Assembly: GCA_048569615.1 (NCBI GenBank)
Contig: JBLIRK010000011.1
Span: 1-64,000 of the forward strand
Direction of reading: 5' to 3'
DNA length: 64,000 nt
Source of the DNA: JAYEPK01 sp048569615
GTDB taxonomy: Archaea; Thermoplasmatota; Penumbrarchaeia; Penumbrarchaeales; Penumbrarchaeaceae
Shown here: positions 17,621 through 25,966 of the stretch, in pieces
Numbering within the stretch: position 1 is the first letter of the stretch
How the letters are laid out: each line of letters starts with the position of its first letter
The notes under the pieces: model-generated
Seen by the model: only the letters and a program-made list of their open reading frames with translations
Told to the model about the DNA's origin: nothing
Database searches by the model: none
Position numbers and translations under genes: made by a program

Positions 17621-17824
17621 TTATTCGGGTATGAACAGTTCTCCATTGCATTTTGGACATCGGGCGTTTCTAACTTTCTCCTCGGTTTTTTGGCAAGCGG
17701 GACATATCCATCCTTTACATTCTTTACATTTTACAGGTCTATTGAAACTTCTATCATACATTCCTTGATTATGGCCTCTCCCACATATAATGCAAGTGTA
17801 CTTCTTTCCGTCGAATATTGACAT
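17621..17824 (-). CDS. Small Cys/His-rich zinc-binding protein (paralogue of 25691-25900)
   Basis: The protein has 67 residues, and its metal ligands take up most of it: CIICGRGH, then KCKECKGWICPAC, then CPKCNGELF. The spacing is C-x2-C-G-x2-H, C-x2-C, C-x2-C and C-x2-C, enough for two zinc sites. The protein at 25691-25900 has the same layout, including the P-x-KC, K/R-W-IC and G-x-LF framing, so the two form one family. The two genes lie towards opposite ends of the AT-rich island. AAGGAA precedes the start region. The role is unknown: nucleic-acid or protein binding is likely, a ribbon-type regulator possible. Confidence 0.75.
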   Translation of the reverse strand: MSIFDGKKYTCIICGRGHNQGMYDRSFNRPVKCKECKGWICPACQKTEEKVRNARCPKCNGELFIPE

Positions 17825-17879
17825 GATACATGATTCCTTTCAAACTTCTTTATTATTACTCCTACGGAGGGATGTGCCT

Positions 17880-18985
17880 TGTTGTACAACTATTAGTGGA
17901 TTCCGACCATTTTTCCATCATCATTGCTAACAAGACAAAAATCAATCAAATCTCGGTGATCCGACCCCTTCCATAGTTATCAACGCGTTGTAAAACACCA
18001 TCTTTCGGTAAGATTCCTTCATAGCTGTCAAAGGTGTCTTGGCTCTAACCGATTCCCTGAACATCCGTTTCACTGATGAGAATTCAGATTCGACATTCCA
18101 CCTCTTCGTATAGCCAACTTCCCTACTCCATGCATCATATCCGATCCTATTGTGATATCAGACACATTTAGAACGGTATGAATACACTTCACGTATTGCC
18201 TTGGCATCTTTCCTCATCTTGATGCCTGTTTCGATCTTGTGGTATTTCAGATAACTGAAGATGGATTTCTTATCATAGGCACTGTCTGCAAGGACCCTCT
18301 TTATCCTGGCTCCTGGCAGGTTCTCTTTACACTGTTTCATCAACTTCTTGAACAACTTGTCATCATTGGTCCGATGGTCAGATACCTCAACAGCAACAAG
18401 TTCTTTCTTGTTCACATCCACTGCAATATGCACCTTGATCCAACCTCTGTGTTTGAGATCTCCTCTCCATTTCCTTCTCAACCACTCCCCGCTATTGGAT
18501 AATGTGATACCTCTTGAGTCCAGGGCTATATTATCACATCTCCGGATCTTAGTGGGACGGTATCTGATAGATCGATATCACAATCCCTTATCCTTCTGAA
18601 TAGAGTTGTGTAATCGGCAACTTCAGCTTAGGAACGATAGCTGCAATGCTTCGAATGAATCCTTGCAGTGTCCTGTATGGAAGGTTCATTGTGTGGTATG
18701 CGAGAGCTGCCCATCTGATGAATGTTTCTGGGTACCTGAACTTCCTTCCGGATTTGAGGAGGTTCATTCTTTCCCGTTCTTTGCCCCAGTTCTCGATGAA
18801 GTCGATGGAGATCATCAACTCTCCTCTTCGGACCAATTGTTTATTATATGCCCGCCAGTTCCTTTTATCCTTCTGGCGGTCTCCCCATCTGTGATAAATA
18901 ACTCCTTTAGGCATCGATTATTGAGTGGAATCTGCTAGATAAGTACTGAAACCAGCTTTGTGAAAGTACAAATTGTTATGCAACA
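17880..18985. mobile_element. Decayed IS5-type insertion sequence
   Basis: About 1.1 kb, holding a broken transposase on the minus strand, is bounded by imperfect terminal inverted repeats. The left end TGTTGTACAACTATT (17880-17894) matches the complement of the right end (18971-18985) at 12 of 15 positions. I see no clear target duplication. Size and transposase type fit the IS5 group. With several disruptions the element cannot move by itself. Confidence 0.65.
17942..18914 (-). pseudogene. IS5-family (DDE) transposase, inactivated
   Basis: The reading starts at 18914 (MPKGVIYHRWGD...) and runs in one frame to ISIDFIENWGKE and KFRYPETFIRWAALAYHTM, typical of IS5-type transposases. Near 18590-18615 the expected segment DYTTLFRRIRD continues in another frame. 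Near 18515-18540 a second shift joins to ALDSRGITLSNSGEW, GWIKVHIAVDVNKKELVAVEV and RVLADSAYDKKSIF. At 18158-18160 an in-frame TGA interrupts it, after which GYTKRWNVESEFSSVKRMF (the C-terminal acidic part) continues to a stop at 17942-17944. At least two frameshifts and one nonsense codon make it a pseudogene. Confidence 0.85.
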
Positions 18986-19018
18986 CGGCAGGGGGGATGA
19001 GGAATTATCCTTTTACCA

Positions 19019-19192
19019 TTAGTTATCGAATCCGAATAAGGATCTCCATCTTGATTTCTTTGGCGAAATTGGTTTTTCTGATATATTCCATTCATTCCCA
19101 CAATCAATACAAGAAAAAACTCTTACATTAGTAAGATTATTTTTTGTAAACGATATAATTTTAGATTGACAAGAAGGACAATTTATATTCAT
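19019..19192 (-). CDS. Small zinc-ribbon protein (57 residues)
   Basis: The frame runs from ATG at 19190-19192 to TAA at 19019-19021, giving 57 residues. The N-terminal half is a zinc ribbon with two knuckles, CPSC at residues 5-8 and CIDC at 28-31 followed by GNEW, separated by 19 residues. A basic tail (SPKKSRWRSLFGFDN) follows. It is too short for usual gene-finding cut-offs. The intact ribbon and its place among other small zinc proteins make it credible. The function is unknown; such ribbons usually bind nucleic acids or proteins. Confidence 0.6.
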   Translation of the reverse strand: MNINCPSCQSKIISFTKNNLTNVRVFSCIDCGNEWNISEKPISPKKSRWRSLFGFDN

Positions 19193-19442
19193 TTTTTTAC
19201 TCTCCAGTCTATCTACGATATATAGGTTTCATATTATATCCAATAACCCCCTCTCATACGAGAAGCTACCAACCACGGGGGGAATGGATACGCATCAAGA
19301 ATTAATGAATTTTCCTCAAGAAATGTTGAATGAAATCACATGATCTCATAACGCAGGTGTGCGAAAGGATGGAATAAATAAAAAAAATTATGTAAAAATG
19401 TTTATAATCCCAGAATTATTATTATAAGAGTCTGTCCGGCCA
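19193..19442. other. AT-rich intergenic stretch
   Basis: I see no convincing gene. A 19-codon frame starting at ATG 19283 has a G-run before it but no family signal. The right part holds runs of A and T and leads into the promoter of the RRM gene. Confidence 0.4.
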
Positions 19443-19531
19443 TTATAAATAGGATTAACTCATGGTGGGATTGCTCTAGGCTTGTTTTTTGGTGCATAAT
19501 GCCCCCGAGACCAGGCAAAGGGGGTAGTTAA
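19443..19531 (+). promoter_or_regulatory. Promoter and hairpin leader of the RRM gene
   Basis: TTATAAATA (19443-19451) is a good archaeal TATA box, which predicts a start near 19475 and a leader of about 55 nt. That is unusually long for this genome. In the leader CCCCC (19502-19506) can pair with GGGGG (19520-19524). The G-run is the only Shine-Dalgarno-like sequence before the ATG at 19532, so the hairpin would hide it. This would suit temperature- or protein-dependent translation, as seen for cold-shock and RRM genes in bacteria (inference). Confidence 0.55.
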
Positions 19532-19774
19532 ATGAATATATACATTGGAAATCTCTCGTATGATGCGGGAGAACATGACATCAGAAAAGTTTTCGAAGAA
19601 TATGGTTCCGTGGAATCCGTGAAGATCATTATCGATCGAATGACAAATCGATCCAAGGGATTTGGCTTTGTGGAAATGACCAATGAGGGCGAGGCAAAAG
19701 AAGCTATCGCAGAACTTGATGGAAAAGACCACCTTGGCAGGGCTCTTAAGGTCAATATTGCACGGCCTCGTTAA
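19532..19774 (+). CDS. Single-domain RNA recognition motif (RRM) protein
   Basis: The protein has 80 residues consisting of just one RRM. RNP-2 is IYIGNL (3-8) and RNP-1 is KGFGFVEM (46-53), and the fold ends with LGRALKVNIARPR. This matches the small bacterial RRM proteins (the cyanobacterial Rbp type), which are cold- or stress-induced RNA chaperones. RRM domains are not common in archaea, so transfer from bacteria is likely; its place in an AT-rich island next to IS remains fits that. The leader hairpin and a terminator-like hairpin after the stop mark it as a single-gene transcript. Confidence 0.93.
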   Translation: MNIYIGNLSYDAGEHDIRKVFEEYGSVESVKIIIDRMTNRSKGFGFVEMTNEGEAKEAIAELDGKDHLGRALKVNIARPR

Positions 19775-19827
19775 TCAAGAGATCAGAATTCCTGTTAGAT
19801 CCAACGGGAGTTAATAATCTAAAGACA

Positions 19828-19853
19828 GGATTCAACCAGTAAGGGTTGAATCC
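19828..19853 (+). terminator. Hairpin terminator after the RRM gene
   Basis: GGATTCAACC (19828-19837) and GGTTGAATCC (19844-19853) form a perfect 10-bp stem around AGTAAG, followed by a T-rich tract (ACATTCTTTATTCATTT). It looks like a bacterial-type intrinsic terminator and may have come with the RRM gene. Confidence 0.65.
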
Positions 19854-19947
19854 ACATTCTTTATTCATTTGTCGGTTTCTCCATTTTCAAGCTATATCCA
19901 CATTTGTATCGTACTTTTTCAATCATTATCCGGTAATAAAATCTTAT

Positions 19948-20259
19948 CTAATATCGGAATAATTTCATATTTCCGAAGATTTTACCGTAATCCTTTAAAA
20001 CATCACCTGAGAAGAATTTCGTAAGGATATTCTTAAGAGTATCGCAGTTAACCTTATACGGTCTTTCTGTTACTTTGATGAAGATCTTATCTCCATTTAC
20101 CTTATAGATTCCTTTGACCACACCTGTATCGAAAAAACCTTCATCGTTATTACCATCGATTTTGATCCGGTTTTTCTTAGCAATTTTCCTGATATCGTTA
20201 AAAAGTATATTGATATCTTTCTCAATCTTAATTTCGAATGGATCACAAAATAGCATCAT
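19948..20259 (-). CDS. Small protein of unknown function (103 residues)
   Basis: The protein has 103 residues, mostly Lys/Ile/Asp-rich. After an amphipathic helix (IEKDINILFNDIRKIAKKN) comes a beta-rich part FFDTGVVKGIYKVNGDKIFIKV and a closing helix. The order 'helix, F-x-TGV-KG-x-Y-x-V, strand, helix' is like that of the small polyhydroxyalkanoate-system proteins, but the match is weak and I do not assign it. AAGGT lies before the paired ATGs at the start. It is AT-rich like its neighbours. Confidence 0.5.
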   Translation of the reverse strand: MMLFCDPFEIKIEKDINILFNDIRKIAKKNRIKIDGNNDEGFFDTGVVKGIYKVNGDKIFIKVTERPYKVNCDTLKNILTKFFSGDVLKDYGKIFGNMKLFRY

Positions 20260-20414
20260 CTAACCTTCATGAACATATCCTTCTTAATAGGATTAAACTT
20301 TTCTATCTTAGGACAATTTGACGGGCCATAACGAGAATATCTCCATTACTTCCTTTTATCATGAGAAAATAAGTTGTTTAGTTTGGAAAATCAAATCTAA
20401 ACATTGGATGGAAT

Positions 20415-20672
20415 TCATTCAATTCTCCTTGCATGCAATTTGAGATCAGATAGATCATAATTACCAAGTTCTTTTTGTCGTTCTGCCGGAGTGATAGCAT
20501 ATGGCTTTCCATTATATTCTTCCATAACACGAACAAAACCAGTCCCTAGGATGATTTTTCGCGCTGTTTTTATATTTTCGATCGTAAACTCACAATTATC
20601 CAGATTTTCCCCTTCTGGATCATGAATCACAACAAACAATTGGCCGCTTCTACTATCAAATTCATATTTCAT
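20415..20672 (-). CDS. Small protein of unknown function (85 residues)
   Basis: The protein has 85 residues and is soluble and acidic. It starts MKYEFDSRSGQLFVVI and ends with the basic LKLHARRIE. GAGGT lies about eight bases before the ATG, a good ribosome binding site. The middle (TIENIKTARKIILGTGFVRVMEEYNGKPY) suggests a small alpha/beta fold. I do not recognise a family. It lies on the same strand as the 103-residue protein gene, 155 bases away. Confidence 0.5.
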   Translation of the reverse strand: MKYEFDSRSGQLFVVIHDPEGENLDNCEFTIENIKTARKIILGTGFVRVMEEYNGKPYAITPAERQKELGNYDLSDLKLHARRIE

Positions 20673-21013
20673 TGAAAAACCTCATTATGAATATGAGATG
20701 CAGATTATTATATTTACTGTTTCCATGTGTATTTTTATTATAACCATTCCTTTCTCGGCTAAACCTGAAGTATCACAATCTGTTGCATGATCTTATGTTT
20801 AAGAATGTTCGTCATATGGAATTCTGACAACGAAAGAATATTGTTGTTTATACCAAGTTCAATTCTCAGATTATACATTTATTCTGTTTACAATATTTCA
20901 AAAATTGATAAGCTTAATGCTAGAGCTGATATTCCTGTAAGGATAAATTTAATATTATCATAGCTTCATAATGAAATCATAGAATAATTAATCATAGTGC
21001 ATGGTGAATATTA
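20673..21013. other. AT-rich divergent promoter region
   Basis: This lies between two divergent genes. I see no coding frame of note. GGTGA sits eight bases before the ATG of the HTH-PAS gene, and several A/T runs near 20940-20990 could serve as its TATA box. Confidence 0.4.
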
Positions 21014-22105
21014 ATGTCAAATATCGAGGGAATGGAATTAATCACTTTAAATCGGACATTATCATTCCTTTTACTTGGTCAAAAAGGTGGGGAAAACAGG
21101 ATGAGAATAATCGAACTCCTGAGCAACCGGCCTTACAATATAAATCAACTGGCCGATAAACTTGATCTCAATTATCGAACTGTGAAACATCATATAAATT
21201 TACTTTTAAAACATGAATTGATCAGTTCTTCAAAGACTGGTGGATATGGTGACGTTTACTTCTTGTCTCCTCAACTTGAAGGGAACATGCAAATATTTAA
21301 TAAAATAATCCAGAAAATGGATAGTGTGCATCAACTTGCAGATTTCACCGAAACCCCACATTTCTTCAAAGATGTAATGCGGAAAACCTCTGATGGTGTC
21401 ATTATTGTTGATGTCGCATGGGATGTTTTCTTTTGGAATGAGAGCGCATCTAGAATTTTTGGATATAAAAATGAAGATATCCTACATTGGCCGCTGAATA
21501 TATTCTTTGATAAATCATCATTCAATATAATAAATCGAGAACTGGTCAAACATGGTCGAGTAGACAATCTTGATACCAACGGTAAGAACAAATCAGGTGA
21601 GAGGATAGATATTAGCCTGACGATCGATCCTATTAAGAATGGAGAAAAAAAAGTTATTGGATATTCCATTCTTGTCCGAGATATTTCAGAGAAAAAGAGA
21701 ACAGAAGCCAAGATAAAGATGAAAAAGGATATCCTCGAAATTATAATGGAGAATGCCAATATAGGGATTGCGTATTTAACTGATGATTTCAGATTTATGA
21801 TCGTGAATTCCCTTTATGCATTTGAGTCCGGTCATCGAAAGGAAGAATTGATCGGACGCAATCATTTTGAAATATTTCCAAACCAGGAGAATGAGGCCAT
21901 TTTCCTGGAGGTTAGAAATTCCGGAGAATCCATCGAGGTCTTCGACAAACCATATTCATTCTTGGATCAGCCTGAAAGAGGTATAACCTATTGGAATTGG
22001 GCTCTCGTTCCAATACAGGACGACTATGGACAGGTCACATCATTGGTCCTAACATTGAAGGAGACTACATCGAGGGTTAAGTCGAGAAAGAAAAGAATAT
22101 CATAG
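21014..22105 (+). CDS. Winged-helix and double PAS-domain regulator
   Basis: The protein has 363 residues. Residues about 20-90 are an ArsR-like winged helix (NRMRIIELLSNRPYNINQLADKL, then NYRTVKHHINLLLKHELI). PAS 1 follows at about 115-230 (SDGVIIVDVAWDVFFWNESASRIFGY ... GYSILVRDISEKKRTE), then PAS 2 at about 238-355 (NANIGIAYLTDDFRFMIVNSLYAFESGH). No kinase or other output domain follows, so the sensed signal must act directly on DNA binding. That is a one-component design found in several archaea. The ligand, cofactor and target genes are unknown. It faces the small-protein genes, with a cupin/radical SAM operon beyond. Confidence 0.88.
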   Translation: MSNIEGMELITLNRTLSFLLLGQKGGENRMRIIELLSNRPYNINQLADKLDLNYRTVKHHINLLLKHELISSSKTGGYGDVYFLSPQLEGNMQIFNKIIQKMDSVHQLADFTETPHFFKDVMRKTSDGVIIVDVAWDVFFWNESASRIFGYKNEDILHWPLNIFFDKSSFNIINRELVKHGRVDNLDTNGKNKSGERIDISLTIDPIKNGEKKVIGYSILVRDISEKKRTEAKIKMKKDILEIIMENANIGIAYLTDDFRFMIVNSLYAFESGHRKEELIGRNHFEIFPNQENEAIFLEVRNSGESIEVFDKPYSFLDQPERGITYWNWALVPIQDDYGQVTSLVLTLKETTSRVKSRKKRIS

Positions 22106-22371
22106 AATTAAAGATTTTTTTCTTCTTATAATCCACAATAATCATTTATTTGCTTTCAAATTCATTATCGGTAGGGTAAATAATCATGCATCCCAAAATT
22201 GAGACTTTGCGTCGGAAAAGATTTCGTTTTTATGGATCTCTTATGATCCCGATCAACGGGTATCATCACCTTATACTGCTTAAAGTATTAATTAATTATA
22301 TAAAATCACAAGTTGATATGTAATGATATTTCTGGATTAAAAAGGGGAATGAAAAATGTCAATCATGAATG
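22106..22371. other. Intergenic region between the HTH-PAS and radical SAM genes
   Basis: The two genes end here facing each other. T-runs (TTTTTTTCTTCTT, 22118-22130) after the HTH-PAS stop may end transcription. No gene is seen; short frames after AAAAAGGGGA near 22340 stop within ten codons. Confidence 0.4.
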
Positions 22372-23850
22372 TCAGGACTTAACTACAATCCTTGTTACTT
22401 TCTGCAAATGATGACCGGTGATCGCCAATTCAATTGCTCTTGGGAATGATTTTTTTCTAATTAAAAGGGTTTTAATTAACAATTTCCAGTAAAAGAATCT
22501 TGAATTTGAAAGGATTCCGATTCTCCATAGACTCTGGATGAATGCCCTAAGATATTCATATTGGAACTTAACTTTACTTTTTGGTCTGTAATATTTCAAG
22601 AACGTATCTATTCTTTTATAGTATTCTCTTGGGGAGTAGATTGTAGAAATGATGTGCTTGTATCCGTCCTTCAATCTGTCTATTTCCATAGCAGGAATGA
22701 AATTTATCGTACCATCGGTGTTGGATCCAGATGATTCACCATGAAGTCTATTTTCCATTTTCAAACGTTTCCAAAGAGTCGTCTCAGGAATTGCATTAAG
22801 AAGTCCCACCATAGCAGTTACTATTCCAGTCTCTTGTATGAAATCGATCTGGCTCTGGAAGATACTTTCAGTATCATTATCGAATCCTACGATGAATCCC
22901 CCCATAACCTCCATTCCACGTTTCTGGATGCTTCTGACCGATTCGACAAGGTCTCTTGCTACATTCTGAACTTTATTGCATTCCCTCAAACTTTCCATAT
23001 TTGGCGTTTCTATACCCAGGAAAACCTTGGTAAAATTCGCTTCTACCATCCAATCCATTAATAATTCGTCATCTGCGAGGTCCATGCTGGCTTCCGTTAG
23101 GAATGTGAATGGATATCCGTGTTCCTTTTGCCATCTGATCAATCTGGGAAGCATTAATTTCACTTCTTTCTTGTTCCCTATGAAATTATCATCAACGAAG
23201 AAAACGGATTTTCTCCATCCCATTTCAAAAAGTCTATCAAGCTCTTGAATAATTTGGTCAGGTGATTTGGTTCTTGGTATTCTACCATTTAGAAATGAAA
23301 TATCGCAGAAATCGCAATTAAAAGGGCAACCTCTGGAATACTGAATCAACATCGTTGTATATTTATTAGGGTTGATCAAAGTCCAGGATGGAATAGGAAC
23401 GTTATTGATATCTGGTCTTACTTTCGATGTATATACCTTCTTCATTTCTCCAAGGTTAAGATCCCTTATAAAGGGGGGGAGGGTGATCTCCGCTTCATCT
23501 AGGACAAGGTGGTCGATCCCTTCAATCAGATTTGGCTGAGTGGTAAAAAGGGGACCACCAGCAACTATCTTCTTTCCCTTTGATTTGCACCTCATTACAA
23601 CTTCCTTCACACTCTCCTTTTGCACCTCCATAGCACTTATGAATACCATGTCAGCCCATTCGATATCCTTTTCTTTCAGCTTCTCAACGTTCATATCAAT
23701 AAGTTTGATCTTGAAATGATCGGGTAGGAGGGAGGAGACCGTTAATAGACCCAGGGGTGGAAAAGATGCTTTTTTATTTACATATTTCACCGCATACTTA
23801 AAGCTCCAAAAGGTATTGGGGTATTTCGGATAAATCATCAATATTTTCAT
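22372..23850 (-). CDS. B12-binding-type radical SAM protein with DUF4070-like C-terminus
   Basis: The protein has 492 residues. The N-terminal 140 residues have the cobalamin-binding layout (ILMIYPKYP, ..PLGLLTVSSLLP, DMVFISAM, VAGGPLFT), though no obvious D-x-H-x-x-G motif. The radical SAM cluster motif is Cys175-x3-Cys179-x2-Cys182 (SRGCPFNCDFCDIS). The barrel continues with FVDDNFIGN, and FIVGFDND. The C-terminal YSPREYYKRIDTFLKYYRP fits DUF4070, seen in hopanoid methylases (HpnP) and their relatives. Methylation or other chemistry at an unactivated carbon, perhaps of a lipid, is inferred. It follows a cupin gene with 14 bases between, so the two form an operon. Confidence 0.88.
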   Translation of the reverse strand: MKILMIYPKYPNTFWSFKYAVKYVNKKASFPPLGLLTVSSLLPDHFKIKLIDMNVEKLKEKDIEWADMVFISAMEVQKESVKEVVMRCKSKGKKIVAGGPLFTTQPNLIEGIDHLVLDEAEITLPPFIRDLNLGEMKKVYTSKVRPDINNVPIPSWTLINPNKYTTMLIQYSRGCPFNCDFCDISFLNGRIPRTKSPDQIIQELDRLFEMGWRKSVFFVDDNFIGNKKEVKLMLPRLIRWQKEHGYPFTFLTEASMDLADDELLMDWMVEANFTKVFLGIETPNMESLRECNKVQNVARDLVESVRSIQKRGMEVMGGFIVGFDNDTESIFQSQIDFIQETGIVTAMVGLLNAIPETTLWKRLKMENRLHGESSGSNTDGTINFIPAMEIDRLKDGYKHIISTIYSPREYYKRIDTFLKYYRPKSKVKFQYEYLRAFIQSLWRIGILSNSRFFYWKLLIKTLLIRKKSFPRAIELAITGHHLQKVTRIVVKS

Positions 23851-23864
23851 TTATATTCTTCCTA

Positions 23865-24179
23865 TTAATCATCGATCTGATTAATCGAGATGAGGACGAG
23901 CCTGCTGGTTGAAGTGGAGTATTTATGAGAACTTCCCATTGGTATCAATATCATATCTCCTTCCTTAATCAATCTTGATTCATTTTCTATAGTGACCTCG
24001 CCCTTCCCTCTTACAATATAATATATTCTATCCTTTTGAGGATGGTTGAGATTGGTAGTTCTTGAATTTGAATCGATGAGGAGTATAGTGGCCATTGTTT
24101 GACTTGTGATAATAGGTACTTCTCGAAATACAGATCCCATCTTGAATTGGTCATACTTTAGTACATCGATTATTTCCAT
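23865..24179 (-). CDS. Small cupin-domain protein
   Basis: The protein has 104 residues and a single cupin barrel: NHPQKDRIYYIVRGKGEVTIENE (motif 1) and LIKEGDMILIPMGSSHKY (motif 2, with its His). Motif 1 has His and Asp where many family members have two His, so metal binding may be altered. It could be a small dioxygenase-like enzyme, an isomerase or a ligand sensor. It is just upstream of the radical SAM gene and cotranscribed with it. GGTGA lies about nine bases before the ATG. Confidence 0.8.
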   Translation of the reverse strand: MEIIDVLKYDQFKMGSVFREVPIITSQTMATILLIDSNSRTTNLNHPQKDRIYYIVRGKGEVTIENESRLIKEGDMILIPMGSSHKYSTSTSRLVLISINQIDD

Positions 24180-24337
24180 TTGTCAATCACCGAATGTTAT
24201 TCATCAACTTCTCTGTAATGATAAATACCCTTTTCAAAATTTGATATAAAATTGTTCAAAATTTCATACATAATATGTGCATTTCATACCAAATTTACAT
24301 CTGATATCACTCTATCATGGGATTTCATCAATACCAA

Positions 24338-24504
24338 CTAACTTCCTATTTTGTGCAGATAAAATTGCCGTTTACGACCACTTCGGATTAGCTCTAACAT
24401 AATTTTTTCTTTTTCTCTTGGGATAACTTGGAATACACCAGTTCTATTCAATAATATTCAGTTACTTGTTCTTTTATATCATTTTTGTTAATTAAGTGTA
24501 CCAT
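24338..24504 (-). pseudogene. Short frameshifted gene remnant
   Basis: From ATG at 24502-24504 a frame gives MVHLINKNDIKEQVTEYY and then stops. In the next frame the text continues smoothly as NRTGVFQVIPREKEKIMLEL... to a stop at 24338-24340. The two parts read like one charged helical protein split by a one-base change. No family is recognised. It could be chance, so confidence is low. Confidence 0.25.
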
Positions 24505-24537
24505 AATACTTTTGTTATCAGAATACAATGTCACATC

Positions 24538-24777
24538 ATGAAGAAAAGGGATCTGGGATTATCTTGAAAACCTCATTCGGTATTTGTAATTTCATTTATC
24601 ATAGGCATCCTACTCTGTTTGACAGGTGCAGTTATGATGTTCTTTGATATCGGACCCGATATTGTCAGGATTATATTCGGTATTCAGGGAATTACCGTAA
24701 TAGTCACATCATCTTCATCTGGAATGATCTATAAATATTATGAGGAATACAAGAAAAAGACTAAAAATGATTTGTAA
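24538..24777 (+). pseudogene. Small membrane protein frame broken by an in-frame TGA
   Basis: ATG at 24538 opens a frame reading MKKRDLGLS, then TGA at 24565-24567, then KPHSVFVISFIIGILLCL and one or two membrane helices, ending in the basic KYYEEYKKKTKNDL and TAA at 24775-24777. Without the stop it would be a 79-codon membrane protein. Either it is a recent pseudogene, or translation starts after the stop, for example at the Met pair in AVMMFFDIG. No selenocysteine context was seen. Confidence 0.4.
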
Positions 24778-24905
24778 ATTGACCATTTATTGCCATTTTC
24801 CGGCCATTAAAGGAATTCGTACGGAACCTTGTATTCCTTTCCCTGCCTTGAATGATTCTGCATATATGACCAAACACAATAAATAATCCGATGCGATGCG
24901 GTAAA

Positions 24906-25643
24906 ATGATGGATTGGATAATGGCGGTCCTTGCAATCGGAATTACAATATTCATTCATGAGCTTGGTCATCTCATTGCGGGGAAGAGGAAAGGCATCCC
25001 TATCTCCACATTCTCATTGGGTTTTGGTCCAAGGCTCGTTGGTTTCAGAAGGGCAGATACCGACTATAGATTGTCCTTGATACCTCTGGGTGGATTTGTA
25101 ATACCCAAAATGAAGGATATGGAAGATTTTCATTCGATCCCTGTTAGTAGCAGGGTTGCTTTCTCACTTGGAGGGCCAATGATGAATATTGTTTTCGCCC
25201 TGGTCCTGCTATCGATATTCGATGTTATCACATTCGGACTGACACCTATGAACTTGATGATCCTCCCATTTATTCAGATTGCATCTTTTTTTGTATCGAT
25301 AGCCACTGCATATGCAACAATACTGACTGATATAGGGAGCATTTCCGGAATAGTAGGTATGGCATCCGAGGGAGGGACATTCATTTCCGGAAGCTTCATG
25401 AAGTTCATCTTTTTCATGATCCTTATCAATATGAACCTAGCAGTGTTCAACCTTCTTCCTATACCAGTACTAGACGGTGGGAAAATTGTTATGGCTCTTC
25501 TCGAGAAGATCAGTCTACGGACCAGAAAGGCACAAGTTCCCATTACTATTGCTAGCTTGGTCTTAATAATTGGATTAATGTTCTTCACGACGATCATGGA
25601 TGTAATTGGTCTACTCAATGGAGATCTGTTTACAACCTGGTGA
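24906..25643 (+). CDS. Site-2 protease (M50 family) intramembrane metalloprotease
   Basis: The protein has 245 residues from the ATG at 24906. The zinc motif HELGH is near the N-terminus in the first helix (FIHELGHLIAGKRKGI). The second conserved motif NLLPIPVLDGGKIV, which brings the aspartate ligand, is in the second half. About five helices are present. Between them is a short region (SLGFGPRLVGFRRADTDYRLSLIPLGGFV) as in minimal S2Ps without a PDZ domain. An ATG at 24891 is in frame, but a TATA-like ATAAATAA (24879-24886) would start transcription near 24906. It probably releases membrane-held regulators or clears signal peptides; the target is not apparent. Confidence 0.9.
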   Translation: MMDWIMAVLAIGITIFIHELGHLIAGKRKGIPISTFSLGFGPRLVGFRRADTDYRLSLIPLGGFVIPKMKDMEDFHSIPVSSRVAFSLGGPMMNIVFALVLLSIFDVITFGLTPMNLMILPFIQIASFFVSIATAYATILTDIGSISGIVGMASEGGTFISGSFMKFIFFMILINMNLAVFNLLPIPVLDGGKIVMALLEKISLRTRKAQVPITIASLVLIIGLMFFTTIMDVIGLLNGDLFTTW

Positions 25644-25690
25644 TGGAGCAATCTATCTTTCTTCTCTCGGCCATTCAGGGAAACGTGGTA

Positions 25691-25900
25691 TTACCTAAAA
25701 ATGGGTGCAAATAATTTTCCACCGCATTGTGGGCAGATTCCATCCTTTGCTTTTTTATTCGTCCTGATACACGACGTGCATATCCATTTTCTGCATTCCC
25801 TGCATTTCATCGGTGATGTGAAGTCCATGTTGATCCGCCCCACTCTGTGGGGGCTCCCGCACAGGGAGCAGGAATGATCGATCCTGGCGAGCATGACCAT
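25691..25900 (-). CDS. Small Cys/His-rich zinc-binding protein (paralogue of 17621-17824)
   Basis: The protein has 69 residues and the same ligand layout as the 17621-17824 protein: CSLCGSPH, MKCRECRKWICTSC, CPQCGGKLF. Translation may begin at the first ATG (MVMLARID) or two codons later. It lies 66 bases after the thrombospondin-repeat gene on the same strand and could be its operon partner. The function is unknown. The pair shares P-x-KC, W-IC and CP-x-C-x-G-x-LF, so the fold is conserved although the rest differs. Confidence 0.7.
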   Translation of the reverse strand: MVMLARIDHSCSLCGSPHRVGRINMDFTSPMKCRECRKWICTSCIRTNKKAKDGICPQCGGKLFAPIFR

Positions 25901-25966
25901 GTTTCTAAATTGATCTCATTACTGAAAATATTTCCTCTCCCGGCCGGTTGAAGAAAAATGATGCCT

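Noticed and set aside
19283..19342. 19-codon frame after a G-run
   Set aside because: Too short, no family signal and no promoter; left as intergenic.
24565..24567. Selenocysteine codon
   Set aside because: No archaeal SECIS-like structure, no known selenoprotein similarity and the context is a membrane segment; decay is simpler.
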